Positions 30,310-39,347 are shown, numbered from the stretch's first letter. The stretch: DNA of 64,000 nucleotides from Indolivaga alginatilytica (GCF_003201355.1 NZ_QICL01000006.1:1-64000); one strand, 5' to 3'. The notes: a model not told the origin generated them from the sequence alone. Numbers and translations: made by a program.

Positions 30310-31080
30310 TTATATACGATTGTCTATCTCTTCTTTCGAGCTGTTCTTCATTAGTAAATGTTGGCTATCTGATATCTGTTGGGATACAAATGACCGGAAT
30401 TGGCTATTATTCCCTCTTGGATGCCAGAGGTGAAACAAAACTTTATTTGTACGATAGACTTTATAGTTAAGGGCTACAAACCTGAAATGCCTATCAAAGT
30501 CATCATTTCCCCAGCCATAATGTTTTTCATTTTCCATTCCTGCTTGTATATATTTTTCTCGATCTACGATAACTGCTCCGCCAACCAGTAAGTGTGGATA
30601 TAATCTATCCATCTTATTTTGATGCCTATGCAATATTTTCAGATCATTTTTCTTTATAAATAAGGTTCTGATTATTTCTGGTATTTCCAGACATATTCCA
30701 TTATAGGGTAAAGTAATATCTGCTTCTTTATTTCTTAATTTTGTAACTGCCTCTAATATGGCATTTTTGTCAATTACAATATCCGAATCCCAAAGTGCAA
30801 TATAAGGAGACGAAATATCCTTTACCATTTGGTTAAAATATTTTGTTCGATGGAAAATAGGATCCCTATCTTCAATAAAAAGATATCTTACTTTTTTATT
30901 TAGCAGATATTTTAGAATTCCATTGTTATAATTGTCAGCTTCGAGAATAACAATATTGGTGTCAAAGTATCTGCACAAACAATTTATCACTACAATTATA
31001 TTCTCTAATCGTTGAATAGAATCCAACTTTATCGCAATAATAAAAGTTACATCACTTAAATTTGTTTTCATAGTTGACAT
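30310..31080 (-). CDS. GT-A glycosyltransferase in the peptide operon
   Basis: A 256-residue (or 253 from the inner start) enzyme. It has a GT-A fold with the metal-binding motif ALWDSDIVID and a C-terminal GWGNDDFDRHFRF block. That block resembles the galactosyltransferase C-terminal (GWGxEDxD) motif. The inner ATG at 31071 overlaps the TGA of the LanC-like gene as ATGA, a typical translational coupling; the outer ATG at 31080 is also possible. Its tight placement between a LanC-like gene and a GG-leader peptide suggests that it glycosylates the peptide. That is inference; an unlinked glycan role is possible. Confidence 0.78.
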   Translation of the reverse strand: MSTMKTNLSDVTFIIAIKLDSIQRLENIIVVINCLCRYFDTNIVILEADNYNNGILKYLLNKKVRYLFIEDRDPIFHRTKYFNQMVKDISSPYIALWDSDIVIDKNAILEAVTKLRNKEADITLPYNGICLEIPEIIRTLFIKKNDLKILHRHQNKMDRLYPHLLVGGAVIVDREKYIQAGMENEKHYGWGNDDFDRHFRFVALNYKVYRTNKVLFHLWHPRGNNSQFRSFVSQQISDSQHLLMKNSSKEEIDNRI

Positions 31081-32099
31081 TCTTTATTATCAGAAAAATA
31101 TAATGTAGGTATGATACAAAAAATATTTGGTAAATTACCATATTTACTGAGGTATTGAGGGGCTTGTAACAAATTCCATATTCCGGAGGATTCTATTTTA
31201 GAAAATGTCAGATCCGATATAGTGTTTAACTCCTGATCTGTAAATAATTCTTTCAAGTCTTTAATTATAAGATATATACTTGAAATGCCATCCTGAAAAA
31301 ATATATTCTTATCCCTTAGTTCATCATTAAAAATAGAGAAGATATTCAGGCTATTTTTTAGTAGTGTGATATGCCTTGCCCAGTTCTCTAGTTCAATCTC
31401 TTTGTTTACTAAGTTTATAGCCCAAAGCAGTAGCAACTTATTGGCGTTGAGTATTGGAATAGTAGATAGGGCATGATATGATAATTCCTCCAGTATTTTA
31501 GTTACTCGATTATTATAAAATTGAAGTTTATGTAACTTGCTTAATACTGCTAAGAATAATGGAAGTCTGCATTCTTCTATATTATAAGATAATGATTCGT
31601 TGAAGAAATCAGAGTTAATCTGTTGATATATATAATTAACTGTTTGAATAATGATTTCTTGGTATATATAATTATTTTCACTAGAGACTTTCTGATCTTC
31701 GAGCCTCAAACATAAATAATATAAAATAGGTATTAAAGAAGAGCTTGTTAACTGAGTGTAATATCTAGGATAGCTGAGTTGTTTTATAATCTCGTTATCT
31801 ATATCTTCTAACACATGATTAATATTCCCTTCCACATACTTATTTTTGATGAGATAATGAACACCTAAGCCAATGCCGCTTAAACCATCTTTTATATCTA
31901 TCTTTTTCAGTGTTTTGATATTCTCAAAAATATCATCCAGAAGTTTCTCTGCAGCTAATAGATATTCTTTATTATCACTCTTTCTTCCTATATAGAAAAA
32001 ATAGAGGGATAGTCTCATCTTTCCGTGATCAAGTCCAAGAGAATTATTATTCTTTGAAGAGAGTAGGAGTGTCCTGTTCAAAGTCTGCAAATTAAGCAT
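31068..32099 (-). CDS. LanC-like protein, zinc ligands not evident
   Basis: A 343-residue all-helical protein with LanC-type repeat signatures: GLDHGKMRLSLYFFYIGR (22-39), DIKDGLSGIGLGVHYLI (68-84) and FFQDGISSIYLIIKDL (267-282). These match the glycine-hinged inner helices of the alpha/alpha toroid of lanthionine cyclases. The canonical zinc ligands of LanC (a Cys in WCYG and the Cys-His pair of CHG) are not visible; the only cysteines are at 130, 177, 328 and 341. It may be a peptide-binding scaffold instead of a cyclase, or use another chemistry. It is first in the operon, under a good promoter. Confidence 0.72.
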   Translation of the reverse strand: MLNLQTLNRTLLLSSKNNNSLGLDHGKMRLSLYFFYIGRKSDNKEYLLAAEKLLDDIFENIKTLKKIDIKDGLSGIGLGVHYLIKNKYVEGNINHVLEDIDNEIIKQLSYPRYYTQLTSSSLIPILYYLCLRLEDQKVSSENNYIYQEIIIQTVNYIYQQINSDFFNESLSYNIEECRLPLFLAVLSKLHKLQFYNNRVTKILEELSYHALSTIPILNANKLLLLWAINLVNKEIELENWARHITLLKNSLNIFSIFNDELRDKNIFFQDGISSIYLIIKDLKELFTDQELNTISDLTFSKIESSGIWNLLQAPQYLSKYGNLPNIFCIIPTLYFSDNKECQL

Positions 32100-32147
32100 A
32101 GCAGGTTTAATTTAAGGTTATATTGATATCGTAAAGTCTTTGATTTT

Positions 32148-32177
32148 CAAATATAGAATAATATTTCTATGTGCAAA
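32148..32177 (-). promoter_or_regulatory. Bacteroidetes-type promoter for the LanC-like/GT/peptide operon
   Basis: On the minus strand a -33 TTTG (32177-32174) and a -7 box TATATTTG (32155-32148) are separated by 18 bases. They match the TTTG/TAnnTTTG pattern of Bacteroidetes housekeeping promoters. The -7 box lies about 50 bases upstream of the LanC-like start. Confidence 0.65.
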
Positions 32178-32384
32178 AAGAAATGAAGTAATCTTTGCTA
32201 AGTAAATGTGAATAGAGGGCTTAGTGTAGCTACCTGTTTTTTGTTGTTGGGACAGTTATACTGCCGCTATGATAAGAGACCATTGTATTTTGGTATTCAA
32301 TAATTGATGGGTATTGGTGGTCTTGGAATATGAAATATCACCACAAAAGACCCATCGAAGCATAATTTGGCTATGACAGAAAAA
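32178..32384. other. Intergenic gap, no gene seen
   Basis: Between the peptide-operon promoter and the pilus-operon terminator no supported gene was found. A short open stretch with YWWSWNMKYHHKRPIEA (about 32310-32362) faintly resembles a transposase tail but is too short to call. Confidence 0.35.
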
Positions 32385-32403
32385 GCAGGCTCTAAAAGCC
32401 TGC
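32385..32403 (-). terminator. Terminator of the pilus operon
   Basis: GCAGGCT (32385-32391) pairs with AGCCTGC (32397-32403), with a 5-base loop. On the minus strand the stem is followed by a TTTTTC run, 48 bases past the last pilus-operon stop. Confidence 0.75.
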
Positions 32404-32450
32404 TGAGATTATATTTTGTCATACGGGATGTCCCGATAATAGGAGAGGAG

Positions 32451-34097
32451 TTAATGTGCCTGAACGATATATAACATCAGACGTCCCCGATCGTAACGGG
32501 TGAGATAAACTATGCCGACCCGGTCGACTCCCGTATTATTTGCTGTGGCAAATAAATAGTATGGCCCCGGATTGGGACCGGCAATCATAGTTGCACCGCC
32601 TGTTGATGAGTCATTGATTGATGAGAGGGATAACCAGCTTACACTCGCATCATTTACCTGCCCTCCTACATAAATAGGCGTTGCGGAGGAGATCAAGCCT
32701 CCGATCGCTCCTACCGCTGCCGTGGCTCTGGTTACTGCGATCGTCTTTACAATATTACCAATTTTTAATGTGATTGTTCCGGAGGTAAAAGCAGCTGTTA
32801 CACTCATCGTTACATTCCATGAGGTTATATTACCAATTATCGTCGGAGCAGGAACAACAGCTGTTATTCCTCCACTGCCAATAGCACTCAACGTATTTGG
32901 AGAGGAGGCATTGGTCGTTACCGTAACCGCAGGGATTCCGTTGTATGCAAGTTGGTTGGCAAGCATATTTAAACTGGAGTTCGACACGCCCAGATAATAT
33001 TGTCCGTTGTCCAAAATATCGAATGAGTTCAGGTCTGTCACACTGAGAGTCACTTTAATAGCATTTGATGCCGGATTGGCTATTGCCTCTGCTACCGTAG
33101 GATATCCGCTATCTGTAACCGAAGTAATGGTAAAAAGATAATATTTGTTGCGGTACACATTAACCAACTGAGTTGGACCCATAAATACAAGGCGATAGTA
33201 GCCTACAATACCATTGTAGGTTCCTTTGATGATCACTGACGTTGCACGCTCTTGTGACTCATAGAGATATATGGGATTGGCTACAGTTGTGTTATTGGTT
33301 GCCGGAGCTATACCCGTAACGCCGTCACCCGTTGTCGATGTAAGATAGTCGGTCAGATTACCCGCATTACTCTTTATGGCTATCCCAAGATCAGCTAATG
33401 CGCCGTTTCTCGGTGCTCCGACTACTGTTGCTCCGGAAAGTGTGAAAGTGTTGATGACTTCCGAGGCATCGACAGTTACTTTAGCAACAATTCTATTGAT
33501 TGGCAGTGCACTTCCTCCGGCTACTCCGGTACTGTTGATAACGGTATTTTCATTGATTGCAGCGACTACCGGCATTAATGCCGACATCGGGATAGCCAAA
33601 TCCGGAGTATAGGGCACCGTAGTTTGGGGTGAAGCTAGCTGCGGCGAAGTAAGGAGATTAGCGACTGCTGCCGTTAAGGTTTTGCCCGTAAGTTGCGCTG
33701 TCAGATTATTTTGATCAAAAGAAAATGACGTTCCCGAAGCATCTTGAAAATTAGCAGGAGCATTAGCAATAACCAGAATACGGCATGCCGTTGTGGTTTT
33801 GGTTAAGATAACAAATGTTTTTCCATCCAGAACTATAGACTGTTGCACTTCTGAAAATATGGCATTGTTATCGCTACCACTAAAAACAAATACCCACGGC
33901 GTTGCATCTACTGAATTTTCCAATGCCGATCCTATGCGGGTCTCGGGTCTCTCGTAGTTTCCTGCATTTGTAATCAGTTGTATACGCACCTTTCCACCAA
34001 TATCAGGAGTCTCGTCAATAGCAGCGCTTTCCTTAGTGCATGAGCCTAAAGTCAAAAGTACCATTCCCAATATTATGTATTTCAATCTATTAATCAT
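32451..34097 (-). CDS. Fimbrillin-family accessory or tip lipoprotein
   Basis: A 548-residue lipoprotein (Cys20 in LTLGSC). The N-terminal half shows the fimbrillin pattern: an Arg-containing leader region (RPETRIGSALENS), VFVFSG, then CRILVIANAP, with INRIVAKVTVDAS as the second-domain start. The C-terminal third is Thr/Ser/Ala-rich beta sequence resembling tandem Ig or BACON-like domains and ends GRLMLYIVQAH. Type V pilus subunits are exported as lipoproteins and cut by an Arg-gingipain-like protease after an Arg before assembly. This gene is last in the operon, where minor or tip subunits are usually encoded. Confidence 0.75.
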   Translation of the reverse strand: MINRLKYIILGMVLLTLGSCTKESAAIDETPDIGGKVRIQLITNAGNYERPETRIGSALENSVDATPWVFVFSGSDNNAIFSEVQQSIVLDGKTFVILTKTTTACRILVIANAPANFQDASGTSFSFDQNNLTAQLTGKTLTAAVANLLTSPQLASPQTTVPYTPDLAIPMSALMPVVAAINENTVINSTGVAGGSALPINRIVAKVTVDASEVINTFTLSGATVVGAPRNGALADLGIAIKSNAGNLTDYLTSTTGDGVTGIAPATNNTTVANPIYLYESQERATSVIIKGTYNGIVGYYRLVFMGPTQLVNVYRNKYYLFTITSVTDSGYPTVAEAIANPASNAIKVTLSVTDLNSFDILDNGQYYLGVSNSSLNMLANQLAYNGIPAVTVTTNASSPNTLSAIGSGGITAVVPAPTIIGNITSWNVTMSVTAAFTSGTITLKIGNIVKTIAVTRATAAVGAIGGLISSATPIYVGGQVNDASVSWLSLSSINDSSTGGATMIAGPNPGPYYLFATANNTGVDRVGIVYLTRYDRGRLMLYIVQAH

Positions 34098-34164
34098 AAT
34101 AATTATTGTTGCTTTTAAACTGAAAAATACTATCTGCCTGCCATAATATATAAGTCGATATCAA

Positions 34165-36480
34165 TTATTGCTGTATGCAGCGTACCGAAAAAGCACGCGC
34201 TTTAGCATATGTTCCATTGTTTGGTGTAACTGTCGATGAATTAAACAGCAGTATATTGGCATTAGAACCTACTATGTCACTTGTGACATAATTACCGCTA
34301 GACGTAGTTTGCAACCCACCTCCGCTGATACGGTTACCTGCCACCGGTAAAAACACCGAGGCATTGGTGGCAGCATTAAAAAATACTCGTCCGTAAGTTC
34401 CAAACTCATAATTGTTGACGCCTGTAACGTTAGCCGAGCTTTTTACGAGTCTCCTGTCAAAAAAACCGTCGGAATAAAATCCCCACAAGCTATTTCCTGT
34501 ATCGGGTGCAAAGGTGGTAAATTCGGCACCTGTGGGATGACGGTAGCCTGCAGGACATGGATCGTTGTTCGTATTCCAGCTTGCAGCAATGCCGGTCGGA
34601 TATCCTGTAATAGCTCCGGCAGGATTCAACGGATGGAAAACCCGGTTGGCGTTTGCCGTAGAACCATTATAAAGGTTCCATTGGAACATATATCCTACCT
34701 GTGTAGGGAAATCGGCAAAAGTTGTTGAAGATACGGCTGCTCGCGGAGTAAAGAGGTTATGATTGGAAATATCCGCACCTCCCAATCCGCGCAAAGGATC
34801 GGACAGATTGAACGCAGACCATTTGACGGTGCTGTTGATGACACCGGGAGCTTCGCCCTGACGCACATAAAGATAAGAGGTGCCACTAGTCGTAGTAACT
34901 CTTATAAGACCGTAACGGGGTGCAGTGGTTGCCGAAGCAAGTGTACCGGTCAACCCCACGCGGAAATAGATTCTATTGATGCCACTCACAGTGGTTGTGC
35001 CGTCCGTGACCGGATAGTTTTCAGCATTGTTGGGAATATTCGGGCTGTCCAGTCCCAATTTGGGATCAAAACTTCGTCCGGAGCTCAATAGGATGAAGTC
35101 TCCCTGCATTACGGTCGCAGTCCAATCTCCGACGTTATTGGAGTAAACAATGCGTTCTCCGGTTTGATTCCAACGGTGGAATGTTCCTACATACGGAGCG
35201 GTAGACCAAGCGGGCGGTATTGCCGGCAGTACTGTGGTGACAGTTATCTCGCGTCGTAAGCCTCCTGCATTCAGGTATATACGATGAATGTACGTAGTGT
35301 TAGCTACCAATGTTCCGTAAAAAGAGGTATAAATATCTATGTATCCCAAACCTGTAGCCGGATTGTAGTTTAAGTTACCCGCTGTCGGACCTAACAAATC
35401 ATAGAATACATTGTTTACGTTGAACTGTGTAGTGCCGGTAGCTCCCACGTACCCTATAGCATCAACGCTGACGCTGGGCTGATTGGAAGTAAAGTAAATC
35501 CTTGCCCTGTTTCTATCGGTAATGGATGCTGTCAGTGAAGCTACATTCAGTGTGCGATTGGTTATATTGCCATTTACATTTTCCGGACCCCATTCGGCAA
35601 TGCTGATATTTACTTCCATCGGGTAATTCACGATGGCATTTACAATGAAATTGGTATTGGGTGTCATTGTATAATCATTATTATCCTCATCCATTCCGAA
35701 AGTACAGCTTGGGTTGAGATTATCACCTGTAAGAACTGAAAAACCGACAAGCCGGTCTTCCTGATCAGCCGGTGTAAATTTATTTGGCGGTAGAATTACT
35801 CTTTTTACTATTTTAGCCCATGGATATCCTGCGATAACAGTATCTGCAAAATATTCGGGATTTGCGGTTGTCGTAAATATACGTTGTGCTGTATGAGTCC
35901 CTGAATAATTTCCTGTAATAGGTACATTATCAGGTAAATTATGAAATTCAACACCTGTAAAAGTTGTGGATAAGTCTCTTTTAGACTTTAAGACCAAATC
36001 GAACCTTACAGCCAAATGTTCTAATGCTACATGCCAATTACTATAATATACGCCTTCCACCACTACGCCTTCCTGATCGGGTAATACTGTAACATTAGGC
36101 ACATAGAGGGTCATAGGTATATTGTTATCAGAATTTATACCTGACGAAGGAATTTGTATATTATTCAATCCTGCTTGATTTCTTATGGCTTCCAGTGAAT
36201 TAAAAGATTCGTCGGGTGCATTTGCTATAAAGAAAAAATTATATTCACCTGCATGCATATTAAGAGTGACCGTGGTTATATCTCCTGAATAATAAAAATT
36301 ATTCTTTATATTTTGGTCTGTTACATTAAATGCCATTATTCTCAAATTAGAAATTTTACTGTCAGCCCCTATACTTAAAGAAACAGGAGCAGCTATAGGC
36401 GGATTATCATCAGAGCAAGATAATAAAGAAAAAATAGCTATTGTTAGCAAAATTAATTTATGGATATATTTTGGTTTCAT
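34165..36480 (-). CDS. Large pilus-associated lipoprotein with Fib_succ_major-like C-terminus
   Basis: A 771-residue lipoprotein (Cys22 in LLSC). Residues 25-300 follow the fimbrillin plan (ISNLRIMAFNVTD, YNFFFIANAPDESF, LEHLAVRFDLVLKS). Middle repeats are beta-rich, with a BACON-like GTSYLYVRQGEAPG near 560. The C-terminal 200 residues match the Fibrobacter-succinogenes-type major domain often found at adhesive tips: YMFQWNLYN, NDPCPAGYRHPTGAEF and a closing ARAFSVRCIQQ. It lies between the anchor gene and the last accessory gene. A tip adhesin role is inferred. Confidence 0.75.
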   Translation of the reverse strand: MKPKYIHKLILLTIAIFSLLSCSDDNPPIAAPVSLSIGADSKISNLRIMAFNVTDQNIKNNFYYSGDITTVTLNMHAGEYNFFFIANAPDESFNSLEAIRNQAGLNNIQIPSSGINSDNNIPMTLYVPNVTVLPDQEGVVVEGVYYSNWHVALEHLAVRFDLVLKSKRDLSTTFTGVEFHNLPDNVPITGNYSGTHTAQRIFTTTANPEYFADTVIAGYPWAKIVKRVILPPNKFTPADQEDRLVGFSVLTGDNLNPSCTFGMDEDNNDYTMTPNTNFIVNAIVNYPMEVNISIAEWGPENVNGNITNRTLNVASLTASITDRNRARIYFTSNQPSVSVDAIGYVGATGTTQFNVNNVFYDLLGPTAGNLNYNPATGLGYIDIYTSFYGTLVANTTYIHRIYLNAGGLRREITVTTVLPAIPPAWSTAPYVGTFHRWNQTGERIVYSNNVGDWTATVMQGDFILLSSGRSFDPKLGLDSPNIPNNAENYPVTDGTTTVSGINRIYFRVGLTGTLASATTAPRYGLIRVTTTSGTSYLYVRQGEAPGVINSTVKWSAFNLSDPLRGLGGADISNHNLFTPRAAVSSTTFADFPTQVGYMFQWNLYNGSTANANRVFHPLNPAGAITGYPTGIAASWNTNNDPCPAGYRHPTGAEFTTFAPDTGNSLWGFYSDGFFDRRLVKSSANVTGVNNYEFGTYGRVFFNAATNASVFLPVAGNRISGGGLQTTSSGNYVTSDIVGSNANILLFNSSTVTPNNGTYAKARAFSVRCIQQ

Positions 36481-36555
36481 ATATATTCTCCTTCATTTTC
36501 ACATTGTAAATAGTACAAAATATTTAATACTATATTTTAAATAATTAACTATTGC

Positions 36556-37434
36556 TTAGTTAATTATTTTATCCCATTGATGGGTCTGATTCCATTCTGT
36601 ATTTTTTATTGTTACTGATATATCTGCTGAACCATTATATTCAATCAGAAGGTTAAGCGTTTTGTTCTGAATAGTTTGTAGAGGAGAACCATCATTGTCG
36701 GTTGATACCTCATCGATCAATGTACCATCATGGAAAATCTTAACTGAGAAATTTTCCTCTCTTGAAGGAAAAAGACGGAATGTTTTAGCTATAAACTCGT
36801 TTTGTGTATTGAATGATGATTCGGGTATATATGAAGCACCATTGCCATAGTATTGTCCTGTAAAGTCCATATATGTTTTTGTTGTACCAACCACGAAAGA
36901 ATAATTATCGTCGTTGAAACCTGCAAATTTCTTCAGGTTTCTGACTGTAATGTTCATTGAAGCCACAACTCGTGCTACGTATAGTGTGACATATTCATTA
37001 GCCGACTGATTATTAATAACCGGTGCAGAACCAAACAGGATATCGTCCGGAATCTGATAAATATTAGGAGATGATATTCTTCTCAATCTGGCGTAACCGT
37101 CTCTTAAAAAAAGGTCGGGACTCAAGGATGTTATATCTATCGATCCATTCAATGTATTGCACCAGGCCACTACTGTCAATTTCCCGGCATTGGGGTAGGA
37201 TAGAATTTCTGTCTTGCCAAGTTGGGTTTCTTTTGTATCAAGAAATTTTTTGTTTTCATCAAATATATATAGAACAATGTCGTTTACAATCGATTTATCA
37301 TCTGCAGAACCACTGCCCTCGGCAATCTGTACAGTTACTGCTATCTCACACGGTGGCACATCCTCTTTAATGCAAGCATTTGCAATAAGAATCAATGTTG
37401 GAAAAGCGAATAATATGTATAGTGCTTTCTTCAT
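36556..37434 (-). CDS. Mfa2/FimB-like pilus anchor lipoprotein
   Basis: A 292-residue lipoprotein. The ATG at 37434 directly precedes the signal KKALYILFAFPTLILIANAC and is preferred over one at 37473. Lipobox Cys21 is followed by IKEDVPPCE, a spacing typical of the Mfa2/FimB family. Two beta-sandwich domains follow (FDENKKFLD, AGKLTVVAWCN, YVARVVASMNITV). Family members stay lipidated, anchor the pilus to the outer membrane and limit its length. It sits directly after the stalk gene, as in Porphyromonas and Bacteroides clusters. Confidence 0.85.
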   Translation of the reverse strand: MKKALYILFAFPTLILIANACIKEDVPPCEIAVTVQIAEGSGSADDKSIVNDIVLYIFDENKKFLDTKETQLGKTEILSYPNAGKLTVVAWCNTLNGSIDITSLSPDLFLRDGYARLRRISSPNIYQIPDDILFGSAPVINNQSANEYVTLYVARVVASMNITVRNLKKFAGFNDDNYSFVVGTTKTYMDFTGQYYGNGASYIPESSFNTQNEFIAKTFRLFPSREENFSVKIFHDGTLIDEVSTDNDGSPLQTIQNKTLNLLIEYNGSADISVTIKNTEWNQTHQWDKIIN

Positions 37435-37507
37435 ATTCGACAGTTTATATATTCTTTGATTGTTTATTGGCAAGGGATACTTTGGTTTCCCTTGCCAATG
37501 GGGGATA

Positions 37508-38707
37508 TTATTGAATTACTTTATCTACTATAAAAGGAGTCCATAGTGCGCTATTTACAGTAATATCAACATATGCGTTGTCATATATTTCTGTAGGGTC
37601 GGGGCTACCTCCTCCTCCGGTATTTGCATTTCCGGTAAGTGTAATATTAATAACATATTTTTCACCGGAAGCAATTGCATTCGCCAAACCGTCGCTACCA
37701 CCGAAAGCAAATGACCAGAAGTAATTTGGCTCTGTTAAATTGCTTGCATTTCTGGTTTGATTTGGATCATAACGTCCGAAAATTGTTACATATGTTTTAT
37801 TGGTTGTTATGGATGGGAATACATAGAAACCTTCGGTTGCAGTTTGAGCAGCGACAGCCGGTATTGTAACAGCAGATGTCATCGGAAAGTATGTTACCGG
37901 AGCCCATTTATAAATAGGATTTACAACAAAATTTCCGGCTGCGGGTTGGTCTATATAAAGAGCAGGATTTATAAAAATACCATTATAGAAGAATGCTTCT
38001 CCTGCAGGTATTTGTGCTTGTGTTGGTTTAAAATCACCATTATTCATGGTAAAACGAGTCCATGCTCCTCCATTTATTATGGATACACCGTCTAAAATGA
38101 CATTCCCTGAGTCGAAGTTAGTCATTTGATTATTAACTCGCACGTAAATTTTAGCCGGTATATATCCTAGATTTACTGTTGCAGTTCTCAATGCATTACC
38201 GTTGCCATCTACTCCATTTGCCACCAGATTTGCATTACCTGACATCCATACATTTTGGCTGATACATTGACTGCCTACATTAGGATTTCTATCAAGAGCT
38301 GAAACTACAGCATTCAAACTAGCTACATTGGTAACCGCATCAAATGCTCCGGTGGAGAACTGACCGGTATTGGTAATAATGATAACCGAAGTAGCTTTGG
38401 TTGTTCCATTAATTGTAGGAACTGTATTTCCTCCAATTATATCTGCTGCCGGAAAATAGAAAGGACCGGTATCGAAAGTATTATCAGCTCTCACCAAAAA
38501 TACAATCAGGTCATTAATCACATTGTCCTCATCTACAGGATTATTATCTACTGATCTGACTGCGGTTTGAGCTCCTTTCAAAATAAGGTTGATTTTCATT
38601 GGCTCTGGTTTGCTGTCATCTCCATTTTCACCATCTTTATCATTCGAACAGGAAAACAGCATTGTAGTCACTGCGAAGATCGCTAATAAGAATTTAGTTT
38701 TTTTCAT
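37508..38707 (-). CDS. FimA/Mfa1-like major pilus subunit
   Basis: A 399-residue lipoprotein precursor (Cys20 in TMLFSC). After the acidic linker, residues about 35-170 form the first fimbrillin domain (INLILKGAQTAVRSVDNN, with Arg residues that could be the maturation site; then VIIITNTGQF). The second domain follows (GYIPAKIYVRVNNQM, PVTYFPMT, GFYVFPSITTNKTYVTIFGRYD) and ends with a terminal VDITVNSALWTPFIV strand that could donate into the next subunit. First position in the operon agrees with the major stalk subunit. Confidence 0.85.
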   Translation of the reverse strand: MKKTKFLLAIFAVTTMLFSCSNDKDGENGDDSKPEPMKINLILKGAQTAVRSVDNNPVDEDNVINDLIVFLVRADNTFDTGPFYFPAADIIGGNTVPTINGTTKATSVIIITNTGQFSTGAFDAVTNVASLNAVVSALDRNPNVGSQCISQNVWMSGNANLVANGVDGNGNALRTATVNLGYIPAKIYVRVNNQMTNFDSGNVILDGVSIINGGAWTRFTMNNGDFKPTQAQIPAGEAFFYNGIFINPALYIDQPAAGNFVVNPIYKWAPVTYFPMTSAVTIPAVAAQTATEGFYVFPSITTNKTYVTIFGRYDPNQTRNASNLTEPNYFWSFAFGGSDGLANAIASGEKYVINITLTGNANTGGGGSPDPTEIYDNAYVDITVNSALWTPFIVDKVIQ

Positions 38708-39125
38708 TTTCTTAAAAAATTAGTTTGGTAATTAAAGTCTGTTTTTATTATTTTCTTTCAAATAGTCACAATATGTCTTGTACTACGTAATTCAGGACAG
38801 AAATTATCAGATATATGGATAAAATTTCCCTTAATTAATTGCACTGGACGTCCTGTTGTAAAATTTGAGCTTCGTATCCGAATATTGAATAATTTTGTAT
38901 TTATTCTTTAATTCAGCTATTTTAGCTTCTTTTTTTGTTTTTATTATATTGTTTTATAACAATTTAAATAATGAATTGTTTAAAGCGTAACTTAATGTCT
39001 AATTTATCTCATAATAACTTGGAGATAAACGAAAGACACATTTTTCTTATTCGAGTGATTTAGATGTTTTAACATCTGTGACTGTTTAGAGGAAGGAAGA
39101 TTAGATTTTTCTATATTCTGATATC
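38708..39125. other. Promoter-side gap of the pilus operon
   Basis: About 420 A+T-rich bases upstream of the major pilus gene hold no supported gene. A clear TAnnTTTG box with a -33 partner was not found, so the pilus promoter may be an unusual or invertible type, but no inverted repeat pair was recognised. Confidence 0.4.
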
Positions 39126-39317
39126 GTGTTTTATTATCTAAGAAGTCGCTTTCCATCCAACACTTTTGTTTATCGACCTACTTGGGTATTTGAACATAAA
39201 ACGCCAGATGGTTTAAAGATTTATACCAATGTTCTTTTAAAAGTAATTGAAGACTGCTGTGTATTTATAAGAGTTTGTAAAGCTAAAGATAGGACTGAAT
39301 TTATCTTAATGGCATGA
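39126..39317 (+). CDS. Small ORF of unknown function
   Basis: A 63-residue basic peptide containing YRPTWVFEHKTPDGLKIYTN and ending DRTEFILMA. No family is recognised. Its stop codon lies inside the left arm of a strong terminator hairpin, which supports it being a transcribed gene. No promoter box was identified. It could be a diverged remnant. Confidence 0.4.
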   Translation: MFYYLRSRFPSNTFVYRPTWVFEHKTPDGLKIYTNVLLKVIEDCCVFIRVCKAKDRTEFILMA

Positions 39318-39347
39318 AAAACTACCTTGATAATCTTTCATGCCATT
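39308..39347. terminator. Bidirectional terminator
   Basis: AATGGCATGAAA (39308-39319) pairs with TTTCATGCCATT (39336-39347). It lies between the small plus-strand ORF and the end of the minus-strand methyltransferase gene. Confidence 0.75.

Noticed and set aside
32310-32362. Transposase-like tail (YHHKRP)
   Set aside because: Too short and too weak to support an insertion sequence; no inverted repeats were found beside it.
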